From positions 3,782,001 to 3,846,000 of the forward strand of contig JAJNNQ010000077.1 of the NCBI GenBank assembly GCA_027886175.1: a stretch of DNA of 64,000 nucleotides, in the 5' to 3' direction. Both the position numbers and the translations under genes were made by a program. Positions 10,455-21,896 of this stretch are shown here, in pieces. The notes under the pieces were generated by a model. That model worked only from the letters and a program-made list of their open reading frames with translations, ran no database searches and was not told where the DNA came from. Numbering within the stretch: position 1 is the stretch's first letter; every line of letters begins with the position of its first letter. The DNA is from Phylloscopus collybita. Lineage: Eukaryota > Chordata > Aves > Passeriformes > Phylloscopidae.

Positions 10455-13400
10455 CTGCGGTCTCTGGACATTTCAACCTGCAGGAGGTAGAAAGACAGTG
10501 ACATCTGAGGAAAGATTTCTCATAGAATTGTCAAAGCCCTTTTCCATAGACCATTCCCTTACACTAAACACTTCCCCAATGTCTATGTCTAGGAGATCTC
10601 CTTTTTCTTGGTTTCTGTACCCCTGATTGCTTCCAGCCAATATTGTGTGAAGAGCCAGACCTTGACCTGCAGGACACCTGGGAGTCAGCCCTGACCCCCA
10701 GTCAGTGCAGGGGAACAGTGAGGGCAGGGGCCAGTCCTGGTGTTTCAACTTGGACAAAGAATCTGCTCCTAAGGCACAGGAGCTGCCAGGGCAAAGGATG
10801 GGGATTGCAGGAGGCAAAACGAGAGATTCTGCCGCACCTGGGGAGAACAGAGAGTCCAGTGAGGCAGGAGGATTGTCTGAGCCTTGGTGCAGACTGAGGG
10901 AAGCTGCTCTGTCCCTCTCTCCTGTTCCCAGCTGAACTGGACTTGCACCTTTTTGATCTCCACTCCTGTGTTTCCCTGGAAAGGCAGGAGACACTGCTGA
11001 GAGCAGAGGGATCCCTGGCAGACAAAGTGGCTCCTGCCTTTCCCAAAGTCAGGGAGAGTCAGCTCATTCCCAGCTTCCCAGCCTGCCCTGCCCAGAGCTC
11101 TCCAGGCAGAGGGAGCTGGGACACCCCACTGCTGTGCTCAGCCTGAGCAGGAGGAGCCCAAGGGCTGGGCCTGAGCCTGCAGCTGGAAGTGCCATTCCCA
11201 GAGAGCCCCTCAGCAATGCCAGCAGCAGCTGGGCAAGGCAAGGAGAGAGAGAGCCAGGCCCTGAGGAAAAGCCTTTCCCTGCCCAGCCCTGCCCAGCCCC
11301 TGCAGTGCAGGCAGCAGCAGTGCAGGACAGTGGCCCTCAGGCCCTGGGCAGCAGGCAATGGGCACATGGCAGCAGAGATGCCCTTCATCTCTGGAGCTGC
11401 TCTGCCAGCCCAGGAGGGGACTGAGGGCCCCGAGCCCCGGGGCTGAGGGCTGTGCTGGCTGCCAGGGGACACAGCAGCTGTGCTGCTCAGGCCAGTGTCT
11501 GCCCTGCAGGGCAGGGCTGGCAGCTGCCACATCTCCCCTGCAGCAGCAGCAGCAGCAGCAGGGCTGCCCTCAGCACTGCCTCCCTCCCTCCCTGCCCAGG
11601 GCTCTGCTGCTGCAGCTGTCCCAGCCCGAGCTGTTCCTGTGGGCCCGGGCTCCTTCCCTGCCACAGCTGCCAGAGCCCAGCCCAGCCCCTGGGCCAGCTC
11701 TGCCCTGCAGCTGCTCCCGGCTGCAGGCATTAAAGAACAGCTCCCCCAGGCCTGGGCACCATGGAAAGCTGATGCTGCATGGATCTGGAGCCTGGGCAGC
11801 TGCAGGCACTTGCTGAGCTTCCCAGGAAAACTCAGTGGGATGGTTTAAGAGCCTCAGCCTCTGCTCTGCCCTGCACAGCTGAGTTTCCATTGCCACCAAG
11901 CTGAGCCAGAGAAAAGTGGGAGCACAGATTCAGGAAAGGAGAGACCCAAGCAGGAAACCCCTGCCCTGAATGAGCTCATGAAAAGTCCCCTCAGAAATGA
12001 CCTGGGCATGAGCTGGAGCTCTGAGCAGCCCTGGCACACACAGCACCCTCTCCACAGCAGCAGCAGCAGCAGGACCTGCCCTGGCAGGAGTCACTCCTTG
12101 CACCCACTGCTCCCCTCCAGCATCCATGGGAGCTCCCAGGCAGGCTGAGAGCTGCCCCTGGCAGGTGGCAGATGCCCTGGGCTGGCCAAGAGCCCTGAGG
12201 GCTGCAGGAGCTGCTGTGCAGGACAGCCCTGGGCAGCCCTGGCTGCAGCCCCAGCTTCAGCCCCTGCAGCCGTCCCTGGCAGCAGGAGCCGTCCTGCCCT
12301 GTCCCTCTGACGGTGCCCAGGGCAGCCCCGCTCTGGAGCACATCCTCCCCCAAAGCAGAAAGGGCAGCAGAGCCATCCTTACAGTCACATCAGTCCTGTC
12401 CTGGGTCAGCTTGAGGAGATCCCTGCAGCCACAGACTGACTGTGTCAGAAGTGGTGAAAATTTCTCCAGGAAGGAGCTCAGAATTTTCAGAAGTTGTGAA
12501 GATTTCTCTGTGAATAATGTCAGAATTGTCCTTGCGGTTTCTTTAAGCCTCTGTCTGCTTCACTGCTCTCAGGTACCTGCAGCAGTGCCCTCAGCCCTGC
12601 TGGGCTTGGAGAGGAGCTGCTCCTCAAGAGAAATGTCTTTTTAAGCTCTTCTTGGTTGCCAAGATCATCCTTTCTTCCAGGAGCCCAGCCCAGCTCATTA
12701 AAGACTTTAATTAATCTCTTGGGACTTTGTTGCTGTTTACATCAGATTTAGTCCCTCAGAGTGGGCTCAAAAAACTTCTCAAGAACTTTAAGTGAGATTG
12801 AAACTCCAAACTTTCTTGAAGTTTTAATGGGTCCCACAGAGAAACACAAGTGAGAAAATTTCCCCAGGTACCAGGTAGAGCAGAACACTGCAGGTAGTGA
12901 GGACAGGTGGAGACAGACAAGGGAAAGGTGTTCCTAATTCTGAACAAACCTGGATGTGTTTCAAGAATGCAAAGGGCCAAGGTCTGAGCCCCAGCCCCTG
13001 CCAAGGCACATCCTGTCCCTCCCTCCTTGCTCAGGGCTCTTCCCAGGCCACTGGCATGTGGGGATGTGCAATGCCAAGGGCAGCACCATGGGGCAGCCCC
13101 TGCCAGGCTGCTGAGCAGGGACAAGGAGGCCATGAGGCCCTTGCAGGCCTGCAAGGGTCACTTGTCCCCTCCTGCTGGCTCAGGCCCAGGGCCAGCAGCC
13201 ATGGCCCAAGTGCTGCAGGAGTTGGCTGTGTCAGGGCCTTGCAGCTGCTGCCCATCCCTGTGGCCTGTGCAGCCCAGGCTGTCCTACGGTGTCCATGCCC
13301 TGTGCCTCTGTCCCTGCAGGCTGTCGTCACCCGCGGCTGCCCCACCTGGCTGGGCCCTTCCTTTGCTGACAGCTCTGCGTCCTGCCTGCCTCTGCCTGGG

Positions 13401-13829
13401 CACACACAGCCTTGGGCTGGATACCAAAAGAGTTCATTCCATTTTTCCTGTGCCTGTGAGCTTCTAGCACAGGAACAAGGCATGCAGGGCCTGCTTTCCC
13501 TGCATGGATGGTTGGAAGAGAAGAAGAAGACATCTGGCTCAAGAGTGCAGTGACAGAAAAAACAAAGAAGGAATGGGGGAACTTGTGGTGGGTTTTATGT
13601 TTATGGCTAAATTGCTATATATATGTGTTAAGTATATTTAAAATATATATGAGTAACACTCTTTTAGAATCACATGTCCATGTAAGGTTATGAGTTACAA
13701 AATGTTGGACCTCAAGCCTGAATCAGTGATCCCCTCCTAAACACCAAGCTAGTGTTAAGGAGTCCTATTCTGATATTTCAGGGATTTGGTTACAGCAGGA
13801 CCCCACAGAATCAAGGAGTCAGGTGTGAT
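10455..13829. other. GC-rich gene-free spacer
   Basis: Long open frames occur on both strands but none shows a recognised domain, and the base composition (G+C, rich in CTG/CAG) explains them. It holds a (CAG)7 run at 11541-11561, a second short CAG run near 12055, one relative of the ~150-bp repeat at about 12690-12880, and an AT-rich patch at about 13600-13800. Confidence 0.6.
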
Positions 13830-15542
13830 ACTTTGAACACTGATGGAACCAAAATCCTTTGTGACACAGCAGGGCCACATGGAACCAATGGTCCATTGTG
13901 ATACTGCAGATCCAAGGAGATCATTGAGACACTATGGAACCTCATGGAATCCAAAGTACATTGTGACAGAGAAAGGCTTCATGGAAGCTAGAGTCCATTG
14001 TGACACAGCAAGGCCTTGTTTGAGCAAGAGAACCATTGCTGATAGTCCAGAAACTCATGGAACCGAGGGACCACTGTGACATACTGGGGCTGCAGGGAAT
14101 GGAAGGTCCATCGTGACAATGCAGATCCAAGGAGACCATGGTGAGACTGTGGGGCCTTGTGGAACCAAAGGGGCCATTCTGACACAGCAAGGCCTTGTAG
14201 AACCAAGTAAGCCATTGTGTCACTGCTGAACCTCACAGAACCAAAGTGACCATGGTATACTGTGGGACCTCATGGAACCAAGGGTCCATGGTGACACTGC
14301 AGAACCAAGGAGACTGTTGTTGGCAGTATGAAAGCTCATGGAACCAGAACTCCATTGTGACACAGCAAGGTCTTATGCAACCAAGGGTCCATTACAACTC
14401 TCTTGGGCCTCATGAAGCCACAAGCCATTGTGACACAGTGTGGCCACATGGAGCCAAGGGGCCATTGTGACTGAGGAACCTCATGGAACCAAGAGTCCAT
14501 TGTGACATTGTGGGCCCCTGTGGAAGCCAGGCGACCACAGTGACATTGCAGGGCCTCATGGAACAATGGAGACTGTTCTGACGTTTTGGGACCCACTGGA
14601 ACCAAAGGTCCATTAGAGCATAGCAGGGCCTCATGGAATCAAGGGTAGCACAGTGAACACTGTGGGTCTCCATGATATGAAGGGTTCATTCTGACACCGT
14701 GAAACCAAGGATACCATTGTGACACTCTGGGGCATCGTGGAACCAAAGGTCCATTGTGACCCAGCAGGGCCTCATGAAACCCTGCAGGCCATTTGTACAC
14801 CTGGAGGCCCTGATAAACCAAAGGACCATTGTGGCACTTCAGGCCCTGGGGAGCCAAGGGGTCCATAGTGACACCATGGGGCTTAATGGCACCAAGGGAC
14901 AATGTGGCACTGTGTAGCACCATTGAACCAAGGGGTTCATTGTGACACTTCAGGGCCCCATGGAACTAAGGATTCATGGAACAGGGGGAGACCTCAGGGA
15001 ACCAAATGTCCATTGTGACATTGCAGGGCCCTCATGGAATCGCGGAGAACATTATGAATCTTGGAGACCTTGTTGAACCAAGGGGCTCTGCCGGATCTTG
15101 TGAGCCAAGGAGACCATTGTGATGCTGCCGGGTCTCATTGAACCAAGGGTCAGTTGTGATACTGTGGTACCAAGGAGACGCCTGTGACACGGCAAGGCCA
15201 CATGGAAGCAATGGGGGACAATTGTGACCCTACGGGGCCCAATGGAAGCAAGGGGCCAGTGTGACACAGCTGGGCCTCATGCAGCCAAGGGGCCATTGTG
15301 ATCCTGAGCAGCCCAAAAGAACCAAGGCACTGCTGCGATACTGCAGGACTGTCTGGAAGCATGGAGACCGTTGTGACACTCTGAGGCCTCATGGAACCAA
15401 GGGGCCACTGTGTCATTGTGCAGTTGTGCATTGTTCACTGTGCATTGTTCCATTCCACAGAACCAAGGAAACCATTTTGACACTGCAAGGCCTCAGGGAA
15501 GCAAGGGGCCATTGTGACACTATGGGGACCCATGGAAACTGT
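13830..15542. repeat. 37/28-bp minisatellite array
   Basis: Same family as at 5271, in the opposite orientation: CATTGTGACACTGCAGGGCC followed by TCATGGAACCAAGGGGC is one 37-base unit, and CATTGTGATACTGCAGATCC plus AAGGAGAC is the 28-base form. It has no mirror arm elsewhere in the window. Confidence 0.9.
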
Positions 15543-15854
15543 TGTGAGGAAGGAGCCGAGTATCAAATGGACATCAATATGATTAGGTTTATCTCCTCAT
15601 TTATTCTTTATTCCCTATTTTTTTGTGATTACAGAGTAAAAGCGGGCACAGCTAAACAATTGCTGATTGGTTAAAATCTCATGTTCAAGCACTAATTGCT
15701 CATTGGTTCATGTGTTTTGGCAGAGAATTCTTCTTTGTTCTGTCTTGTGATCAGCATTTCTGTCTTCAGCATCTATAAGAAGGTACAGCAAGTTGTTACA
15801 TGTCTTCAGCTTCTGAGGGGAAGCATCTGTGAGAAGGACCAATGAGTTATTACA
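15543..15854 (-). mobile_element. LTR (minus strand) at the minisatellite edge
   Basis: Read on the minus strand it starts TGTAATAACTCATTGG just after a purine run (complement of 15855-15868), carries several CCAAT-type boxes, a TTCTTATAGATG TATA-like site and two AATAAA signals, and ends TTCCTCACA. TG...CA ends and the polypurine tract support a 3' LTR with a scrap of internal sequence up to about 15900. Family not identified. Confidence 0.6.
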
Positions 15855-15949
15855 TTTTCTACTTTTTTGCTAGTTCAAGGCAATGAAGGAACAGCAGAGT
15901 AGACAGCAGGCACAGTACAAGATCTCATCCTGTTCCCTGATAGCAAGGA

Positions 15950-16759
15950 TTGTTCAAACTTCCTAACAATAAATTGTGGCCTTGCTCTTCTAAAAACTCC
16001 CCTACAATGGGGGTTAACCCCAGAGGGCTTGGAAGCTGCCAGGAGTGGCAGACAGACATCACACACATTCCCAGTTTTGGCTGCCAAAAATATGTGCACG
16101 TGAGCATTGATACCTGTTCAAATGCAGTTTATACCTCTGCCCACACAGGAGAAATGGTTGCACATGCCAAGAAACATCTCGTGCAAGCCTTTTCAGTACT
16201 GGGGATCCCTAAGAAAATCAAAACTGACAATGGCCCAGCGTACAAAAGCAAGGAATTCCTGCGGTTTGTCCAGCAGTGGAGAACGGAACATGTAACAGGC
16301 ATGTCCCACTCCCCCACAGGCCAAGCTGTGGTCAAGTGTGCCCACCAGATGCTCAAAAAGGTCCTGGCTGGGCAAGACAGTTCCACAGCATGGATGTCAC
16401 CAGCACAAAAACTCTGCAAAGCCATGTTTACCATTAACTTTCTGAATTGTTCATTTGAAAACATGAGTCCTCCAGTGGTACATCGCTCTATCAGCAGTAA
16501 TCAGTTTAAGCTGCCACAGCACCCACCAGTTTTGATTAGGGACCCAGAAACCTGGGAGATCAAAGGTCCCTATGAGCTCGTGACCTGGGGATATGGCTAT
16601 GTGTGTGTATCCACCCCCTCGGGCCCACGCTGGATACCCCAAAAGGGGGTGAAACCTTTTGTTCCCAAAAACCCAGCACCAAGGGAAGATGATGAGAAGC
16701 AAGCAACCGTCACTTCAAAAACAAGACACCACTGGAAAGAGAAGACAGAGCCTTCTTAA
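15950..16759 (+). pseudogene. Class II (beta-like) retroviral integrase, 3' part of pol
   Basis: Integrase joins viral DNA to host DNA. This 269-codon frame holds the catalytic core and the C-terminal DNA-binding domain. The first two acidic residues are present (Asp36 in WQTDITH, Asp93 in KTDNGPAY). The residue 36 positions on, where the D-x35-E rule requires glutamate, is Lys129, so the enzyme is inactive. The C-terminal block GYGYVCVSTPSGPRWIPQKG is typical of beta-like endogenous viruses. The N-terminal zinc-binding domain is missing: the frame opens at a TTG after a stop at 15941, next to the minus-strand LTR. Followed by an env remnant and a 3' LTR in the same orientation. Confidence 0.88.
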
Positions 16760-16788
16760 AAATCGGGTTACTTCCAGCAGATCTCAGA

Positions 16789-17049
16789 TTGTTAATATGC
16801 TTTATGTTTGTGCTTCTTTTTAGAATCCAGTTAGTTTTTATTGTCTTGTTTTTAATTGTATTGGCATTCAGAATTCTTTGCTGCCTACTTTTAAAGGCCC
16901 TCAATGGTTTAATCCCTACCACCTCAGAAGTCAGCCATGCAGAGCTTGCAGGCCAAGAACAGCCAAAACTGCCTGCAAATCAAAAGTGGTGGGCAAAAAC
17001 TATTCTGCCTCAGAATAGGCCTGAACCGTGTCTTTCAGTTTTATTGTAA
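16789..17049 (+). pseudogene. Endogenous retrovirus env transmembrane-anchor remnant
   Basis: The 86-codon frame starts with a long hydrophobic helix (IQLVFIVLFLIVLAF) followed by a cysteine pair and a polar tail, as expected for the membrane anchor and cytoplasmic tail of a retroviral envelope protein. It lies between pol and the 3' LTR where env belongs, but almost all of env is deleted. Assignment rests on position and hydrophobicity, not on a specific motif. Confidence 0.55.
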
Positions 17050-17064
17050 CAGAGAAGGGTGAGA

Positions 17065-17462
17065 TGTTGTATTGCACTAAGTAGTTAGTTCACTTTGTTC
17101 TATTGCACTGGGTGTTTCTGTTATATGTGTTCACACAAAGTATTTGCTGTACCTTCCCATGAGCCCCTGAACTGAATCCCCTCTCCCTGACACCACCTAT
17201 GCCTCACCTCCCACAGGTCAGTCCCCAGTGGCTGGTAGACCCCCTCCCCCTCCTTGGCAGAAGGCATAAAACTGCCCTCTGGCCGGGAATCACCCTCTTA
17301 ATTCCTCTCTTAATTCCTCTCTTAACTCCTCTCTTAATTCCTCTCTTACTCCCCCAAGTTGCATGGAGTAGTTCTGCATTAAACTGTGGGACTGTGTTCC
17401 TGAAGGATTAAGAGAACCTTTTGTCTTTTATCTTTGTCCTTGCCTCAGTTTCCCCCCGAGCA
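17065..17462 (+). mobile_element. 3' LTR of the class II provirus
   Basis: It follows a polypurine tract (AGAGAAGGGTGAGA at 17051-17064) and starts TGTTGTATTGCACT. A TATA-like GGCATAAAACT lies near 17264, five copies of a 12-base unit at 17295-17354, an ATTAAA near 17378, and the probable end CCCCGAGCA at 17462. No matching 5' LTR is seen. Confidence 0.7.
17295..17354 (+). repeat. Five 12-bp tandem units in the LTR
   Basis: CTCTTAATTCCT four times (one with AACTCCT) and a fifth, diverged unit. It lies between the TATA-like site and the polyadenylation signal, so it would sit in the R region or transcribed leader. Confidence 0.9.
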
Positions 17463-18059
17463 TACTGCTAGCCAGGGCTGAAGCTCAGGGGTGAGTGGGA
17501 ACTGAGGCAAAGGAGCACAAAAGGAGCAGCTCAGCAATGCACCCAACCATCACTATCAAAGATTGCCCGCAGTGAGTAAGAAAGATACAGCACCAGTGAC
17601 CCTCAGACTTGCCCATCACCCACACCCACACATCAGCTGGAGGAATCTGTCACAGCCAAGTACTGCAGAGCCACTTCCGGACACTGGGAATTCCTGCAGG
17701 TGCCTCCAGCCACAGGTGAGGCTCCAGCCTCGCTGGGAGAGGGCCCAGATTTGATAGTGCTGAATAAACAAAATGACAGCACTTCTGGAGTGGGAACATC
17801 TGGATTCATCCTCCTCTTGGGTCCCTCCCAAAGCCTGGCCAGGGCTCAAGGAGGAACCAAAGGAGGTGACTTTGACCATACAGCCCCAAACAAGGCCAGA
17901 TGTCAGATTTCATGGCCTTGTTCAGCTTCCAAACACAGAAAGGTAAATCCATGTTTCACTAATGAGTGGATACATCTATCACAGTGCTAATGATCATGCA
18001 TATTTCACTAATGAGCAGGTACAAAAATAACCGTGGGTTGGAAGTTTCATCCGGAGGTA
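17463..18059. other. Gene-free outer edge of arm D
   Basis: No gene recognised. From about 17560 the sequence is mirrored at 57390-57790; the part before that is proviral flank. Confidence 0.6.
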
Positions 18060-18290
18060 ACCTTTGGCTCAGGGCCTGTTGTTCAGGTCTCACTCAGGCC
18101 TCTTGCCCAGGCCTGGGATGAGCAGGGACATCTTTCACCAGATCAGGTTGTTCAGAGCCCTGTCCCAGCTGGACTGGAATGTTTCCAGGGACGGGGCACT
18201 GGCCACCTGCAGTCCCCCACATCCCCCTGGCCATGGAACCTGGCTGCAGAAATGGCTCCTTGGGGTGCTTTCCAAGGAGCCTTGAACTGA
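18060..18290 (-). mobile_element. CR1 LINE fragment (antisense)
   Basis: TCAGAGCCCTGTCCCAGCTG and GGAATGTTTCCAGGGACGGG match the antisense of the CR1 3' part. Short and truncated. The matching place in D' is occupied by an LTR instead. Confidence 0.65.
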
Positions 18291-18829
18291 TGGGGGTTGC
18301 CGTGGCACCCAAACCCAGCAGTGGGGTGAGTGCAGTGTCCATGGCCACAGCCCCTTGCAATGGCCCAGGTCAGGGTGGGATGATGATCCACCCTCACTCC
18401 AGGCCCAGGGCAGAGCTGCAGTGGCCTTGGTGGCATCTTGGGCTGGCACACATCTGAGGAGGGTGTCTGTTTTCAGTGGGGAAAATTAGGAGTTTTACAT
18501 TGCTAAAAAAAATTGGAAGCCCCTGTTTGCCTGAGTGTGGGCAGCTCTCCAAGAAAAGCAGGTCCCAGGTAAGGGAGGAGACACAGGATGGGTTGGAGAA
18601 TGTGGAGCAAGGTTGTCCACACTGGGTCAGACCTCAGGACACAGCTTCTCTGAGCAGGCCAGACCTCCTGAGGAGAGACTCTGGATCATTATCAATCACA
18701 GGATGCTGCAATCACTTCTGCTCTAAACAGAGCAGTAACAAAAGACACCCTGTATAACAGGAATGTGTATTTCTTGGAAACACTTTGAAATCTTTCTCCA
18801 TAACTGTAGCAGGAAACTTTCCTAATTAA
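18291..18829. other. Gene-free stretch
   Basis: No gene, RNA or clear repeat boundary recognised. Frames here are short and unrelated to known domains. Confidence 0.5.
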
Positions 18830-19680
18830 CTGCACCAGGCCAGAGGGAAATCAAGGCACAGCCATGGTTTGTCAGGACTTGCTTGATCCTAATGAGCCCC
18901 TTGGTGCATTTGGTGCTGAGCCCTGGAACCTCAGGGCCTGAGAGGAGATTGCACAAACCTTTCCAGGAGTCAAAGCCAGAAGAAAAACCCAAAGTGTCTT
19001 GAGGCATTCATGGGTTGCACTGAGGTCCATCCCCAACACAGGCTCCTCATGGACTCCTTGGAGGAGAGAATTGGAGGCCAGGATTGCACAAAAACCTCTC
19101 AGAAACTTAGTGTGGGAAGGAAATTCCAAAGTACCTTAAAAACTTTGAGTATCTCAAACTATTAATGAGCCACACTAAGTGTCAGTGCAAAGCTCTCAAG
19201 GGACTCATTAAAGTAGATAATTGGAGGCCAGGATCACACAAAAACTTCTCAGAGACTCAGTGGCCAAAAAAAAGTTCTTTAAGAAACTTTGAGTACCTTA
19301 AAGTATTAATGAGCCCCACTGAGTGTTTTCACTGACTAAGAATCCCAAGGGACTTGTTAAAGTAGATAATTGGAGCCAGGATTGCACAATCTTTCTCACA
19401 GAATCAGATTTAAAAGGGAAACACCAAGTACCTTCAAATAACTGGAGTACCTTGAAGCATTAATGAGCCCCACTGAGTGTTGTTACTGACAAAGCCTCTC
19501 AAGGGACTAATTACAGCAGATAATTGGAGGCCATGATTGCACAAACCTCTCAGAAACTCCAAGGCAAAAGCCAAACCAAAAGTCCTTTGAAGAACCTGCA
19601 GTGCATGGGAGCATTCAGGAGGCCCCCAGGGCCATTCCTGACCAAGGCTCCCCAGGGACTCTTTCCAGCATATCCTTGAA
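18830..19680. repeat. ~150-bp tandem repeat (arm D)
   Basis: About five to six diverged units, with landmarks such as GGACTCATTAAAGTAGATAA near 19200, 19350 and 19504 (spacing 148-154). Each unit contains ATTAATGAGCCCCACTGAGTG and GCACAAAAACCTCTCAGA type blocks. Mirror array at 55720-56560; single relatives near 8300, 12700 and 25100. Confidence 0.8.
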
Positions 19681-21896
19681 GCCACTGGGCTGTCAGGGGG
19701 ATGCTGAGGGCAGGACAAGGGGCTGAGAGTACCCAGCCTTGCTGGGGCTGTGCCAGGAGGCCCCAGGGCCTCAGGACAAGGTGTCTCCTGACAGCCCTTG
19801 GTGGCACAGACCCTGCTGTGCCCCAGGCCACCAAGACTGGGCTTCTCTTTGTCCCCTCCTGGCATCACTGCCTGCAGTTCTCTGCTCTGCCTGGGGCCTG
19901 CGGACACTTTCTCTGTTGTGTCCCTCACTGGGACCCATTAAAACTTGCAGAAACTTTGGAGTTGGATTCTGACTTGGAGTTCTTGAGAGGTTTCTTCATC
20001 TCCCTGTCAGGGACTGATGTCAGGGCCTCAGCACAGAGCCCCAAGAGGTTAATTAAAGTCCTTGTGCTTTGTCTGTGCTGCAGGGCTGGGCTGGGCTCCT
20101 GGCACAGAGGCAGCAGCTCCTGGCAACCAAGAAGAGCTTAAAACCACATTTCTCTTGCTGAGCAGCTTTTCTCCCAGCCCAGCAGGGCTGGGGCACTGCC
20201 TGCAGCCACCCCGGGCACAGCACAGGCACAGAGAGCTTCAATCACTCACGGCTGGGAAGGAGCTGAGAAGAGACTGGGGGAGAATCACTGCCAGCCCTTG
20301 GCACAGGAACCTCTGGCTGCAGGACAATGCAGCTGCAGCTCCTGGAGGGATCTCCTCAAGCTGGAACATCCCAATGCCTACAGACTCTGTGAGTACAACT
20401 CTCTGAGTATTTCTGGTGCAGGGAAGGTGAAATGCTCATGAAGCTCTGACACACTAAGAGCTTCTGCACATTCCCAAAATATTTCCAAGAGAAGGATTTA
20501 TTTTAAAATGAGGACATTTTCTGAGACTTAGTTTTCATTTTCCAACATTAGGTAATAGGGGAGAGGGAGAACAAATGATAAAGGTGTCATTCATTTTGAC
20601 AAGTCCCTGGGACATCTGGACTCTCAGTGATCAGCAGGTGTGCAGGAGATCCCTGATGTGCTTTCAGCCACTCCTCTGCCCATGGACAGCACCAGCATCA
20701 CCTTGGCTGGGCCCATCAGGCTTAGTCTGAGCTGTTCTTTCTCCAGGCTGCCAACAGAACCTGTCCCCAGCCAGTGCCCTGCAAACAGGCAGGGTTCTGT
20801 AGGGCCAAGGAGAGGGCACAGAGATTTGGGGTCTGGGAGTGCTGGCAGGGAGAGCTCAGGCACAGGGAAACCCCTGCAGCAGGAAAATCTGCAGGAAATA
20901 GAGAGAAGATGAGGCAATAAGAGAAAACAAACCTCAGTAATGTTGTGGCAGGGAGAGTTCAGAGATCTCCAGAGGAGCCCCTCCAGTGCAGCCCCTCCCT
21001 CTGAACAAGCCCCCTCCCTCCTGTCCCCCAGCCAAGCCTCTGCCCTCAGGGCTGGGGCTCCAAGGCCTGAAGCCCCTCCTGTGCAGGCAGAGCTGCAGCA
21101 GAGCCCTGGGGCAGCTCTGCAGCCCTGGGCCCAGTTCCCTCTGCAGAGCACAGGGCTGGGAGCAGCTGCCCGGCCCTGGGGGGCTCTGGGAGGGGGCACA
21201 GCTGGCTCAGGGTGACGCTGTCCCCAGTGCCCGGCTCTGGGCAATGCTGTCAGTGCAGCCAGGGCAGGAGCTGCATCTCCCTCACTCCAATGTGATCACA
21301 AGGACACCTGGAAGTCTCCTGGAGATTTCAGTCCAAGATGGGAGCTTCAATCCAGGATGCAAACCTGTCCTGCAGCATCTTTGTGTTTATCTGAAAGACC
21401 CCTGGGGAAAGGCAGAGGTGTTCTGACACTGAAAATGCTGTTGGGTTGGTGAAATGAGCAACGGGAGTCCTTGGCTACAAAAGTGGGGCTGGGCTGTGGT
21501 GGATCCATCTGCTCTCAGCAGTACCTGGGGATTTTTTAGGGGAAACATGGGAAGCTGATCACCCTCCACCTGAGAAAGGCTAAAGCACAGAAAAGGTCTG
21601 AGCAGGTCAGAATGACAGACCATGTCCTGTCCCTCCCCACTCATCACTTTGCTTCACAGACCGTGCTCTGTTCTCCCTGGGGGCAGCAGAAATGCTGAAG
21701 GTTTGATATCCAAGAATGTCTGGAGAGACATGGGGGGAGCTTAGAAAGAAAACTGCAGAACTCTTAAACACAAAAACTCTCTGTGTGTTCCAGGGCAGGG
21801 TGTATGGGAAATGGCTTCAATTTTGGTTCCAGGTATCTCCTCTAACTCTCCACTGTCCTTTTCTCCACGGCAGTACCTAATGCCCAGCAAGAGCAA
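19681..21896. other. GC-rich gene-free stretch upstream of the 21897 receptor
   Basis: No known domain in any frame. It is mirrored at about 53500-55720. Upstream exon(s) of the receptor may lie here but cannot be placed. The ATG-containing piece around 21811 is copied upstream of the 52500 receptor, so the immediate upstream region is shared between those two genes. Confidence 0.55.

Larger units (their letters stand above)
1..10500 (+). repeat. Inverted duplication arm A
   Basis: The left arm of the largest inverted repeat. In order it holds a 68-bp minisatellite, gene-free DNA, a CR1 fragment, an A-rich tract, an LTR-like block, an LTR, the 37/28-bp minisatellite, more CR1 and a receptor gene. 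The same order returns on the opposite strand from 36373 down to about 21800. Landmarks checked by eye: 1-60 against 36315-36373, 2600-2820 against 30930-31115, 3880-3990 against 29560-30330, 7540-8160 against 25340-25965 and 8280-9190 against 24300-25240. CR1 sequence at 2840-3345 is missing from arm B. Confidence 0.88.

Noticed and set aside
11541..11561. CAG repeat as a coding polyglutamine tract
   Set aside because: Only seven units, in a region where all frames lack domains.
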